64,000 nt of DNA, from positions 3,968,001 to 4,032,000 of the forward strand of contig OX596339.1 of NCBI GenBank assembly GCA_951394405.1, written 5' to 3'. The notes under the pieces are model-generated. The model worked only from the letters and a program-made list of their open reading frames with translations. It had not been told where the DNA came from and did no database searches. This DNA is from Coprinellus micaceus. Lineage: Eukaryota > Basidiomycota > Agaricomycetes > Agaricales > Psathyrellaceae. Positions 12,157-23,419 of the stretch are shown here, one piece after another. Every line of letters starts with the position of its first letter. The first letter of the stretch is position 1. Both the position numbers and the translations under genes were made by a program.

Positions 12157-13895
12157 ATGATCAATCGCCAATCTCCAGCTCAACGTGTAGAACCCGCACA
12201 GCCCAGCTGCGAGCCTTGCATCGTTGGTTTCCCCGCAGAAATCCTGCTAGAAATTGTTGAGGGGGTCGAAACGCTTCGAGATCTCTTTAGTCTTGAGGAG
12301 GTACGCAGCTTTTTAGTGGAAAATACAACCCTCTGACAACGACAAACTGTGTGTGGTAGACCTGAAAAACCTTTCACGACATCGTACGCGGTAACTGGGG
12401 CAAGTATCTCTTCTCCCAAAACTCCGTGAGGACTAGAGTATCAGGGTTTGAGTATACCGACCTCTTAAGCTCTAACAAACGCAAGGAGGCTTCCATCAGG
12501 GGCTACCGTGTCTTCAGAAACCTCTGTCGAGAGCCATCCGATAGCATCATCGTGAAGGGGCGTAGACTGCTTCTTGAAGATCCTAACTTTGACGGGAGCA
12601 AGGCAATACTGGAGACGACTATGTCTCCCTGCGGGGCATTCCTCCTAGTCCTTCAAAGTGGGTTGATAACGGTGTGGGACCTATCTACGCTCCCTTCACC
12701 GTCGCTGAGTGGATACGACGAGATCTCGCCATCTATCTCAACCCTTTATACAGCAAGGCATGTGACGACAACTTGGACATTAGTTCTCGGGCCACTGTGC
12801 GTTTTCTAACTAATACTGAGCAGACCTCACCTGTATCTCACCTCACAACGCACAGAACATACGCTACGGGCGGCGAAATTGTTGATACCATTTGGCTCCA
12901 TGCTGTGGAAATCAGCCATTTACGCATGGGAGAGAGGTGCGAGTTCACCTTTGAACATCGCTCCTTGCCGGTAGAGCTCCCCGTTTATGACTCAGATATC
13001 GGCGTCGCGTATTGGGTCCAGCCTGGGGTGGCCGATCAGTTTATCAACTTCCGTATCTATTTATTCGAGAAGAAGGTGGCGTATGACCTACTCTGGAGCC
13101 CTGCAAGGGGAAAAGTGACGTTTTGGAAGTACAGCGCCTCTTACGACCAGTTCTCGTGTCAAGATGTAATTTTTACCTTGTTTAGCCTCGCGAACTGTAC
13201 CAATGCTCAATGTTTGGCAGTTCGAGGTCAATGATGGATGTTCTCTCTACTCTAGGTCAACTGGGGTCGGTGTTGAATGGATAAAGGTGCCAGCTGAACA
13301 GCCCGCTCCGAGGCGGCTAAATCTCAACGACGCGAAATTGTGTGAAATCCAACTGTTGGTTCCTGATAACTTCCCATCTTCACCTCCAACCGTGGACGGA
13401 GGCGTTTCTACATCGATCATTCTCACCAGAGTCTCCAACGACAACGGTGACCTGGCACGGGGCAACGCAAGATATTCCACGTGCACGACCCATGAGTGGC
13501 TCCTGAAGGTTCCTCGGGCGGGTTATGCTGGCATAGAAGCCCAAGACTGCAAGTTGGTCAGAGCAACACGCACCGACTCACACCAAGGGGAAGACAAATT
13601 CCGTGGCCTTATGATGATTTCTGCCTTGGAGATACTTCCTTTGCTAGAGGATGGGGACGCAGAGGAGCCATTCCAGACGGACGCAAGGTACGGGTTGTCG
13701 ATGGAGTTTTGCAACTCTGCCATTGAACAGCCGATTTCTGACTCAGTGTCGCCCTATTCATGGAACTTTTGCGTTCTCCACAAGGCTGATGATGATAACC
13801 CTCTTCCCTACGTAACACTGTACGAAATTCGCCCACGCGCTCCACTCATCCGTGGAGTCCCGATTACTGGGCCAGACCTAGTCGGGTATTACTAA
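12157..13895 (+). pseudogene. F-box/propeller-type protein with one in-frame TGA in the F-box
   Basis: The exons are 12157-12300, 12360-12782, 12824-13165 and 13221-13895, all in phase (527 codons before the stop). The F-box starts GFPAEILLEIVEGVETLRDL and, after the first intron (branch CTGAC, acceptor GGTAG), continues T-[TGA]-KTFHDIVRGNWGKYL. The TGA at 12363-12365 sits where F-boxes usually have Cys (as in CK.F.D). No alternative acceptor nearby removes it. The body holds propeller-like strands such as CGAFLLVLQSGLITVWDL. The last exon is open for 224 codons and ends DLVGYY. Intron 2 (41 nt, donor GTTCTC) is uncertain. F-box proteins are substrate adaptors of SCF ubiquitin ligases. Apart from the TGA the frame is well kept, so the event is recent, or the base could be a sequencing error. 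It is paralogous in layout to the gene at 333-1720. Confidence 0.6.
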
Positions 13896-16200
13896 ACAAA
13901 GAGGAGTGCAGTTCAAAATATTCGTACACGACTCTGCACGAGATTCGGCAGCCTATACGAAAGTTGAAACGGGTACGGGAGGCATGACCGAGCCATGAAT
14001 TGCCAGACACATACGGCGAGGTCTTGTGAGCGAGATTCGGATCGGGGCCATGCCTCCTAGGTCATCGCAAGATAGCCAATTACGGCGGGAAAGAAACCGG
14101 GATGGGGTCCACTTGGGACAGACATTCCGAGAGATGACACTACGAGGAGCGACGCTCGTTGTCGATCCACCAGCGTGGCACCGCGCGTACAGAGTACCGC
14201 TCAACAAATTACGGTAGCAGGCTCGGGCGAGGATGGCTTGCGTTCTAACATGTTGAAGGTATTATGCACGACCTCGAGCAGGGTACAGTACTCCTCGGTG
14301 ACAGAACACGTTTGCGTCCACCGACGCATACAAACTTGGGGACGCTCTGCCCTCCGTGGCGGAGAACGGCAAGGAAACAGTCCCGCTGGTATCCATTGAC
14401 AGTTCGCTCCGGTCGGTCTTTTTCTTCCTAGTTCGCAGGAACTGTGTGCTAGGAAAAAAAGAGCGACGAAGTGAAGGGTACGAGGAGTCCAGCACTCGTT
14501 GCGCACCACTCAGAATGCGGAGGCGGAGACAACGCATGCGAGATAGGTACGTCCTAGTCCTGTTGCTGCCTTCGTCTCGGTGCGTGCATTTGATCAGAGG
14601 GCGTCCTCTGTCGGTTACCCTTGCTCGAGATCCCAAGAGGTGGGGCAGAACGCGGTCTGCGAACGAAGCTCGGGCAGATGAAGTTGTCCGAGCGTAGTTA
14701 GGCAGGATAGGGAGATCGGGGAGATATCGAGGTGGTCCTGGGCTCGCCCATGTGTTTATGAACGTTAGCGCACGAGATTCCACGAGATTCCAAATGAACG
14801 CCGCATCGTGAATGAAGCCTCACGGTGCAGCTATCCTCAAGATTCTCCCTGGACCTCCCACAGCGTCGCTCGTCACCGTCCAAGGGTCGGGCAGTAACTA
14901 TACTGTGTCCAAGAGGAAAAGTGATAGCAGATTTCAAAGCTCAGCTGCGACGCCAGAATCAATACCAATCACCGAGCAGCGTTGGGAGTATGAGGAGCGG
15001 GAAACCAAGGGACGATTCTACACGGTGAACGATACACGCCGTACTGCTCAACCCGTGCAAGCTAGAACTGTCTTTTCTTCTTTTGTCAAAGCCCGTATCA
15101 CGGGTTTTTAAGGGGAAAAAAAAGAGAGAAACAACGGGGTGCCACGGAGATGACCAGCGGCTGTTTGCTCTGCGTAATTGGTAAACCACGAATTGCGGAC
15201 GATATTTGAAGCTGGGGTGCGGAGGAACGAAGGGCTAGGAGCCACAGGTTCGATGGGGCATCAACGAGCGCAAGCGTTCATCTACGCAGGGAGGTGATGA
15301 GAGCGCCGTACCCAAAGAGGGTATGGGTTAGAGACATACACAGCAGTTGGCACAGGGTCTAGTACGAGGAATCCGCATAGAAGTATAGGCCTAGGAGCGA
15401 GTAGATCGGCGAGAGATATGGGGACAGGAAGTCGTCAAGTCCGTTTCGCAGGGGCGTGGATAAGGTTCTAAGGATTTACCGACGGTTAGACGACGATATG
15501 AATTATGATAAAAGAGATCCCTTGTCAACGCACCCGTTATCCACCATCGGTCGTCCAAACAGTGTTCGTGGCTGTCGGACGTCCATATATCCTTGTACGC
15601 CCCCTCTAATCGTAAGTTTACCTTCGTCGCACCCACATCCATCTTCCACCCGGATCCCACCATCCACAATAGCTGGCACTGGTGGTTTCACGCCCGCTCA
15701 GTGGGCCGGGTTGGGGTCGCCAGAAGGGAGCATACTCAATCAAGCGGCGAATGTGTGTAAGGAGACGAGTCACCGTCTGAGAGCCTTTCCGGCCTCCCAA
15801 AGGCGCCCAATATAGAACGAAGGGGAACCCGCACAGGGAGGTTCGGACGAGATGAGAGTCAGGAGTGAAGATCATGGAATGATGATCCGCCTCGTCGGCA
15901 TGCACTCGGCATTTACCGGCCGCCTCCCACACTCGCCGTCGTGCACTCCGAGTCGCAGCTGGGCAATCGAGATACAAAACAACTCATACGTCTACAGACT
16001 CCCACTCCCGTTGTATTTGTTATCATAATCGTACAATAACATCTAGGCCACACCTACGGTATAAACCTCGAAGCGTATCGAGTCCAGTCACGGTCCTTCG
16101 ATTGTCACCACTCCAGATAGAACGCAGGGAGGACCAAATAAAGGCTGTAGTGCATCCATACTCTCGCTCTGGTACTCCTCCAGACGCGTGCGGCACGACA
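13896..16200. other. No gene recognised
   Basis: Open frames on both strands (for example 14262-14783 minus) lack motifs. A GC-rich motif that recurs elsewhere in the window lies near 15888-15935. Confidence 0.4.
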
Positions 16201-16203
16201 TAT

Positions 16204-16560
16204 GAACAGGCGGACCAGTCTCTGAAGCGAGACTGATGGCCTATTCAGAGTGAGCGGCCGCAGCGTGGAGAGAATAGCAACGGCGGAGGAATAGGAGCTG
16301 GGAGACCAGTTGCCCATCCAACATGATGCGACCCACTATCGAGAATAGGCGACACAGCCGCTGCACTGCAGAGACCGGGTCGCCTATTCTGGTTGAGCGG
16401 TCGCAAGTCGACGGGCAGGGTACCAATGACCGGGCGAGTGACAGACCAGGAGACGAGAAGCCAGAATTCTCGCCCAACGTCATGCGATGCACCATATGAA
16501 AAGGCGACATAGCCTCTGATACAGAGACTCGTCGCCTTTTCAGAGTAGGTGGTCGCGAGC
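16204..16560. repeat. Three degenerate tandem units, each with a hairpin
   Basis: Three related units start near 16204, 16341 and 16496. Unit 2 has a perfect 10 bp stem, GAATAGGCGA (16343-16352) against TCGCCTATTC (16380-16389). Unit 3 has an 11 bp stem, GAAAAGGCGAC (16498-16508) against GTCGCCTTTTC (16531-16541). Unit 1 has a weaker outer stem and an inner stem CAGTCTC/GAGACTG. Each hairpin is followed by a similar tail of the form GAGYGGTCGC. The stems co-vary (ATA versus AAA) while keeping pairing. Function unknown. Confidence 0.6.
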
Positions 16561-18670
16561 TGGAGGGGAGACTACCGAGGACCATCCCCAAGGGGCCGAT
16601 TTCGGGGAGGCGAGGTGGCGTGGCGTAGGCAGTGAGTAGTGGCGGGGGGAAGGAAGATGAGTGAGCACTCCTTACCGAAGTTAGCTTATCGACGAGGTTG
16701 ATATAGGAAGCAAGGATGGGGTCCGGGAAGTGCCGGGCACCTTATCTTCGTCTATGTATAGCGGCGCCGAGGCAGAAATCACTCATGTTCCAGCAGGTTC
16801 CATGAGTTTTCCTTGAACGGTCGCTTCTCTGCTTCGCGCGTCGAGAAGTGAGTAAGATTAAAAGGTCATGAGATCGCAACATGTGTACAGACCGGTAGCG
16901 CCCAGACAGCACGCATAATTGGGGTGAAATGCCCAGCAAGGTAGGGGGTTGCAGACCGGGGCGTCTGCGAACTCTGTTGAATTTGACCTCCGTCTAGACG
17001 ATGCTCTCTAGAATCAGGAAAGCGCTAAATTAGTCGTCTGTTTTCTCCCCAAGAAGATCCAACCCTCAACACTTGGGTAAGCGGAAGCGGGTGAAGGTGG
17101 GAATCGTATTGAGGGGGTGAAAGGAACATGCCGACCAAGGGAGAGGCGAACGCGGTGATACGAGGTTACTGAAGCTAGAGCCCTTCATCATTAGCACAAG
17201 CGAGGACCCTCCCAATTCGCCAATTCCCATCAAATCACCCAGCAGCCTTGCAACATTTAAACCAAAGGAGGAAGGTGCAGGGTGAATGGGGGTGTGGAAT
17301 GAGAGGGATCCGAAGGGGCATAGACGAGTGGCGTTCGGGAGAACGAGCCATGGCCGGGCGCAGTCGAAGGGGAGAGGGGCGTGGACTCATCGCTAGATCG
17401 CCGAGCCTGCGAGGGTGCGTGGACCCGGAACAAGAAACACCATGGGTCATTTCAGAGAAAGCCATGAGTAGATAGATGGGAGGATCTCTAGAGATTTCTA
17501 TTAATTTGGGACTTGAATACAGAGGGGAGAAGATCGACGACATACCTTGAGCCCTCAACTCCGGGGCCATCGTCGGACATCTGCATGCAGGAACCAGTCT
17601 ACATATATCGGCGAGATGAGTTCAGCGCCCGGACGAGAGTTCCACTTTCGCCAGACAAGATCCAAAGAAAAGTATCCACAGAGATTGACCTCATGGCGGG
17701 ATGGAGGTTAGAAGCAAAAGGGCAAGGATCCACACCGCGCCGACCGTTGGCGTCGCCGGCATTTCCCGGCCTTTTCCCGCGCTCTCGGCAACGGAGAGCA
17801 CCGCCCTAATGCTCGCCTAGATCCTCGAAATCGATGGATTCTGGCCTTCAAAACAGTATTGAAGTAAGTACAACGCAGTTGTCAACATACGGAAAACCCG
17901 GAATACGATACAGATGGGCCAGCAAATAGGTTGGAAATGAGCCATCCAAGGTTTGAAATGCTGCTAGGTGGTACTGAGTAGGAGTAAGGACTATCGCCGT
18001 TCGCACTAGTTTATGATAGCTTCTCCTTTGAAATCCGACCTGGGGCTCTGCTTGGGGGTCTCACGGCCTTCTCAGACTCCAGGTTATGCCTTCTCTCTAC
18101 GCACGAGAAGAGTGAATTTCGGGGGGATGGGCCTGTTTATGCGATCCTGTTGGGGAGCTCTTCGGCCAAAGATGAGAACGACGGGCAGAAGTTGGGCCCT
18201 CCAAGTCCGATATCCGGAATGATTCTGGGTTGGTCAGGTCAGTCAAGATAATGTCAAGATGAATTACTAGCGAAGGTGTGTACGTATTTAGAGCGGTTTC
18301 TATTATTCGTTCTCCTGGTTGGCGACGGAACGAGATGAGGCTTGTCCACCGCGTGAGGACCTAGGTGGGGCGCTTTGTTCTGAATATCCTGACGGACGAT
18401 TGAGAGGTCCCCCATGGGGGACTAAAAGGCGCTGTTCGTTAAAGAATGCATCTCACCCGTCTCGGAACGTGAAATGGAAGAGAAGCACCTACTAGCGTTT
18501 CATCGTCCTTGGCGCCGCACACCTGACCTTGCCAAGTCGCGGGCTAAATTGGCCATAAAGTATGTCGGTTGAGTAAGTAGAGTCGGACCACTTCGATCAT
18601 CACACTCCGTAGGAGCGCCCGAGGGCACACAATCGGGTACTTCCTTTCTGCTGAACCGAAAATGGGTCCA
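16561..18670. other. No gene recognised
   Basis: No coding region with recognisable motifs or introns. A motif of the form GCCGGCATTTCCCGGCC lies near 17750 and resembles ones near 15893 and 22207. Confidence 0.35.
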
Positions 18671-19057
18671 TCAAATACTTCCAGAATAAGCGCCCAGGCG
18701 CCTCATGAAGTCAAGTTTCTGCCAGCTATCCGGCGTGTCAATATCAACGTGAATATAGGAATTCATTCCGAGGTCCGCGATAAGTGCTTTCCCTCGGTCA
18801 TAAGCTCCCAATATTACACAGCACCAGCGGTATGAACTAGTGTACGGGTTTCTAGCGTCGGCTAGATTCCGAAGAGCGGGCAGCTCGGCGATGCGACTGT
18901 TATGTGTGGGAGTGTCCGCACGAGCTGACACATAGCTCATGCCCGCGACTATATTCCCTTGCCCTCTTTGGTGCTGAAATGCTTCTTCTAGCAAGGGGAT
19001 CCCGGCGTGATACTGTGTGCATGCGGTGGCTTTCATGGTCCTCGGTCGTGTAAGCAT
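18671..19057 (-). CDS. Hypothetical open frame, 128 aa
   Basis: An open frame starting at an ATG (19057) and ending DFMRRLGAYSGSI at 18671. Composition is protein-like (balanced charges, WQKLDF), but there is no domain, signal peptide or intron that I recognise, and no duplicate in the window. It could be chance or the last exon of a larger gene. Confidence 0.2.
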   Translation of the reverse strand: MLTRPRTMKATACTQYHAGIPLLEEAFQHQRGQGNIVAGMSYVSARADTPTHNSRIAELPALRNLADARNPYTSSYRWCCVILGAYDRGKALIADLGMNSYIHVDIDTPDSWQKLDFMRRLGAYSGSI

Positions 19058-19498
19058 CAAGAGTTCGCAAATTCAAATTCAAATTCACGTATGGGTGCAC
19101 CTTTGCCAAGGCTTACGATGTAATACGCTAAATCGTGTGGACATTCCCATCGTACACTGGCTGGTGTGGTCTGTTAGATTAAGAGAGAGCACCAGGACCT
19201 TTGACCTTGACGAAGGTGAGCCATACCCTCAAGTATCCCTTGTCCGGGCCCAACCGAGAGTTTCATGGGAGTGCGTCATTGTGTGCGCTTTCGCCGCCCA
19301 CGAGACACGTTTGTACGGGCACTCCTGTGGGGCTGGTCTCGAATGCCATAATCCGGTACCCGTGGTCGGTAAACTGGCAGGTCACTGCTCGGCAGAGTAA
19401 CGACTCTAGACACGCTTAGGCTTTCAAATTCGTGTAACAAGAGGGGCTCGAGACCTACGGATCGAAAGAGGTTTTCTCCAGTGACCTTCTCGAACCAG

Positions 19499-19505
19499 TA
19501 TTTAA
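19499..19505 (+). promoter_or_regulatory. TATA-like box (TATTTAA)
   Basis: It lies about 80 nt upstream of the ATG of the secreted protein gene at 19583, a usual TATA position if the leader is short. Confidence 0.4.
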
Positions 19506-19582
19506 GCACGATGCATTCTGTGACAATCCCATCGCAAAGCACCAGAGCATTCTCTCAGCTAAAGCACAAACCCTCTCACACT

Positions 19583-20107
19583 ATGCAGTTCACCCAGCTC
19601 CTCTCTGCTCTCTCCCTCGCCCTCGTGGCTATGTCCAACGAGAGTGTCGCTCAGACCGTCACCTACCGCGGCTACTCCAACACAGTCCAGTGCACGGGCG
19701 CCAACTTCTTCTGCAGGGACAACGGCGGCGTCTGCTGTGGGCCCATGCCCGCCGGATTCGGGTTCTCCGCCGGATTCGAGAATCTCCCTAATGGAAGCCA
19801 GGGTCAAGGCTACACCGACGCCTGCAGGAGCTTCCTCTTCGCGGTCTTTGGTTCTGGCACGAGGTGCTGGAACGGTGGTGGAGCGCGTGCCAACTATCTC
19901 AACTGGTTCCACAGCGCGGGAAGGCGGGAGGTTGGAGAGGGAAGCCGCGAGGAATGCACTATCCCGTCCGGGTTCACCTATGTGGATGGCGAAGGTGTTG
20001 CTCGCGTTATCGAGGTCCCCGTCGGAAACGCCAACGCGACTCAAGTGATCGCTGAGCAGTACACGAACAAGAACTGGAAGGCTCTCGCGGCGTATAAGTC
20101 TGCCTAA
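19583..20107 (+). CDS. Small secreted cysteine-rich protein, 174 aa
   Basis: Single-exon gene. The ATG at 19583 is chosen because it opens a signal peptide (FTQLLSALSLALVAM, cleavage probably near SVAQ, residue ~24); an earlier in-frame ATG would bury it. The mature part has seven Cys in the pattern C-x6-C-x6-CC, then single Cys in DACRSF, TRCWNGG and EECTIPSG. Gly-rich stretches (MPAGFGFSAGFENLP, GSGTRCWNGGGA) suggest a compact disulfide fold. The C-terminal third (YVDGEGVARVIEVP, then an acidic/basic tail) lacks Cys. I do not recognise a named family. It resembles lineage-restricted secreted proteins of agaricomycetes, and its role is unknown. A 3'UTR intron follows 7 nt after the stop. Confidence 0.85.
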   Translation: MQFTQLLSALSLALVAMSNESVAQTVTYRGYSNTVQCTGANFFCRDNGGVCCGPMPAGFGFSAGFENLPNGSQGQGYTDACRSFLFAVFGSGTRCWNGGGARANYLNWFHSAGRREVGEGSREECTIPSGFTYVDGEGVARVIEVPVGNANATQVIAEQYTNKNWKALAAYKSA

Positions 20108-20114
20108 AGTTCAG

Positions 20115-20164
20115 GTGAGTTCATTCTGTGTCTGATTTGAAAAATACTGACTGACTCTTGATAG
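20115..20164 (+). other. Probable 50 nt intron in the 3'UTR
   Basis: GTGAGT donor, CTGACTGAC branch region and CTTGATAG acceptor, beginning 7 nt after the TAA of the secreted protein gene. It matches the window's other introns in length and signals. Confidence 0.6.
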
Positions 20165-22807
20165 GGGCCTTCCTCAAGACCCTTTCACCGCAGGGATTCC
20201 GCAAGGGTCGCCCATGAACCCCTCTCACCTCCTGTAACCGTTGCGACTGGTCGCCCGTACGATCTCGCTTCTCCGATAGTGCTATCCAGTGACCGGTCGC
20301 CTGTACGACCTCACGATTTCTGAACCACCGTTTGATCGTTTTGTATGGACTCTCGAATATATTTGCTACTTTAACGTTGATTTCTCTCCGTGGTCGGGCC
20401 AGTTAGCGTGACCTTCCGTTCATCGTGGTCGTCTCACGGCTTGAGCTCCTAGCTCGAGTTTCCCCGGCCTTGGCGGGATTGAGGGCCCGCCATCCGAACC
20501 AATTGGCACACAGGTACACGGACTACATAGCCGGATGTGAGATGCGGCTCTCGCATCGAGTCAGTACAACTTCGAAGAAGAGAAATAGCTCAGCAGATGC
20601 TCGAAGGCGGTCCCGCCAATGAATTAGGGACGTATTCGAATATCCGCTTTACGACAGGTTATTCCAGTGTGTCAGGGTGCCATACCCGAGACCTTCGTCG
20701 TGATAGTCGACGATCGGTGAGTCAGAGAAAACGAGGACAGAGACCTAGAGGAGTATCGATCGATGAGTCTAACGGCTCAAGTCAGTGCCGGTAGACAATT
20801 GGAAGAAGTATATTCGAGTACGTCGGACAGCTGAACGAAAGGGATCCGTGGTAGACGACAAAATGGAGCGGAAGTAACGAGGTGTAGTGAGGCCGGATCT
20901 GGAGCGCGCCGTACAGGAGAGCCAAATACACGGTGGTGGCCGTTCCAAGCGGAGCAAGAGAGACCCACGTAACAGCCAATTATTTCGCCGTCACTCGGAA
21001 CCAAGACGTCGATGGCGGGTCGCATGCCCCCGGATTCGTGGTGCTAAAGGAGACCCAGGTGAATCACTATTGATGGTTTTCAGTGAGTGGTGACGATTGT
21101 CCTGGGGTTCAATGACTTGGACCGAGGGAGCAATCTGAAAGAATAGCAATAGGCTTTGGGGAAGAGGCGCACCAAGGCGGGGTTTACGAGCGGTTTACGA
21201 GTATTTGGGGTTCATTCCACTACCCCGGACGGTAGAGAGAAGTGCTGCGCAATCGTCCTTTGAAGTCTGACTCGTCGGGCCCGCGCCAAGTCGTATACCT
21301 CCCGGTCCCTGGACGGCCGTCTGGGTATGAGACGTCGCTTGAGTCTTAGATCAGCCGGTGAAGCAGATGTACACATGAGAGCTCGTACGCGAAGTTGAGA
21401 TGATGGAGAGAAACGCAGGGGACATTTGACGGGATAAAGTAGGAGGAGAGTGAGAACAAGTTAGGGTGGACCCCGTGAGGCGAGTGAGGCCAAATCCAGA
21501 GCATTCCGTGGTGTGTCCGACCGACAGCAGGCCATACCTCTCTCACGCACGACAGGTCGTCCATCGCGAAGGTCGCCTGGCAATGATTGGTACAAGCTTT
21601 GACGGGAGAGCGCGGGTTGGAGAGGCTACGAACGACCGCGGGATTGAGTTCGAGCCATGATGCAGGCTGATGAATCGGGTAGGGGAGAGTCATGGAACAG
21701 GGTTACCCGCCGATTTCGACCCTCTTTAACGTCCTTTTATCAGACTCCTCACCAGTAGAGCTCTCGGCGGAGTAACGAAAGTCAGGGTAGAGTAGGGCGA
21801 CAGGAGAGGGAAGGAAGGTTATCGAGGCTGCCGGCTGAAGGGGGGATCCTCAACCTCAAATTCCGGTGAGGACGCACTATATCACCACCCAGGCGTGGAG
21901 ACAGCGCATGCTGGGCGGACGTATAGAGAGACCCCCCTAATTCTCCCTCCTCCAATCTGAGTGACCCAGATTCCGCTGGGAGAGTCGCGCACTGAACCGA
22001 GGGGCAGGTTGACGATATTCCAGACACCCGAGTGGTGAGTAATCCTTCGCGACCTAGGATGTTCAAGTGTGTTGTGGCGCGAGCATTCGCCGGGGATGAA
22101 TTCTGTCGACCACAAACTAGATAGATGATGAAGATCGAGGGAGGGTGGCAGGGAGTTGGCGTCGAAGAAGAAGGCGAACCCGAGTTAACCCCACAAGGCT
22201 CTGTGAATAGTCGGCATCGACTCGGCATTCCCCGGCCGGCTCCCACCTGCCTTTGCATGTATGGGGTCGGTGGACAGTACTAGGCGTTCTTGTCGACTAG
22301 TGACCTGTTCGGGGCTCAAATATTCGCCTTCCATCCTTTATAGCGTATAATCGAGCTCTTCATGCTTTCTAAAGCCACCATGGAGGACGGGCGGTTTGAT
22401 GGCGCGACGTTAGGTGGGACCAACGCGTACGATTCCCGAATCGTTCGCCACAACGCGGTGACTTCTACCGGTCACACCAAGGGGTGTTAGACAATCAACC
22501 CATATTCATTGACTGGGAAGGTGATTGATCGTTGAACACACCCGAGGCGATGATTGATCAAAGCACCTCCCAATCGTAGGATGGGTACAATGCTCAGGCC
22601 AAAGGGCATCTGTGATCATACAATCCACGTCATTCTTTGTTCTATTGAGCATTGGGACGCACTGTCGTACATACTTATTATTAAAGCTAAGGCAACTCGT
22701 TTGGATCCCCTCGCCTGCTTTGATCGTACGCTCGCAGGTTGATTTAATTGTGGGTCACAAACGGCAATCGGCCCCGCCTTGAGCTTTGTCCTATTTGCAA
22801 GATTTCT
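20165..22807. other. About 2.6 kb with no gene recognised
   Basis: Short open frames only. A 36 bp motif near 22207-22243 (GTCGGCAT...CTCGGCATT...CCGGCCGGCTCCCAC) closely matches one near 15890-15926. Confidence 0.4.
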
Positions 22808-22815
22808 TATTTAAA
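22808..22815 (+). promoter_or_regulatory. TATA-like box (TATTTAAA)
   Basis: About 100 nt upstream of the ATG at 22913, followed by a C/T-rich leader (CATTTCTCTCCCTC), as is common at fungal transcription starts. Confidence 0.45.
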
Positions 22816-22912
22816 CCCCCTACACTAACGCGCATTCTCCATTTCTCTCCCTCATTACCCGTAGCCTAACCCCATCAGCCTAACCACGACTCGTGTTCTC
22901 TCCTCGCTCACC

Positions 22913-23419
22913 ATGTCTAGTGCATCCTCCGGCCAGCACGAAAAGCTTCAAGTTTCATATCTCCTAAACCAGTCCCTCAGAAGTGCCATCGTCGCGACAC
23001 AGGAGATGACCGGGCTCGTACCCCAGTCGCTGACTCTCAAAGTTGAAGGCAACGCCGATCCCGTCGGACCCTTCGACCCCGCAATAGCTCATCTCACCCC
23101 GGCATGGCAAAATTTCTATCTCTCTCCGACCCATACGGGACCCCTTCAGCTCACCCAAGCGCACACGGAGTTCTACCGATTCTGCAGGCCGTACGCTTGC
23201 ACCTGTGGCGGGTCGTACACGGATGCATCTAGCTTGAAAAAGCACATCGATTGGTCTCTGGGTGCCTGGATGGATCGTGCAAAGGATCCGGAAGACAGGC
23301 AACGACATACGCCTTTGGATGTCGGGCGGCCATTGTGGCCCTGTGTGGGGTGCGGGAAACGGCTCAGGTGTCACCAGAGCATAAAGCAGCATATTGGGAA
23401 TTGTGACTGCATTCAGTAA
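22913..23419 (+). CDS. Small zinc-finger-like protein, 168 aa
   Basis: Single-exon gene with a good start context (CACCATGTC), a TATA-like box and a pyrimidine-rich leader upstream. Two finger-like segments lie in the C-terminal half. The first, CTCGGSYTDASSLKKHI, has Cys pairs and a His 12 residues after the second Cys but lacks the final ligand. The second, CVGCGKRLRCHQSIKQHIGNC, gives C-x2-C-x12-H-x3-C, a complete C2HC finger. A C-D-C follows. The N-terminal 90 residues have no recognised domain. It may be a DNA- or protein-binding nuclear factor; the fold is inferred from ligand spacing only. No paralogue in the window. Confidence 0.75.
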   Translation: MSSASSGQHEKLQVSYLLNQSLRSAIVATQEMTGLVPQSLTLKVEGNADPVGPFDPAIAHLTPAWQNFYLSPTHTGPLQLTQAHTEFYRFCRPYACTCGGSYTDASSLKKHIDWSLGAWMDRAKDPEDRQRHTPLDVGRPLWPCVGCGKRLRCHQSIKQHIGNCDCIQ

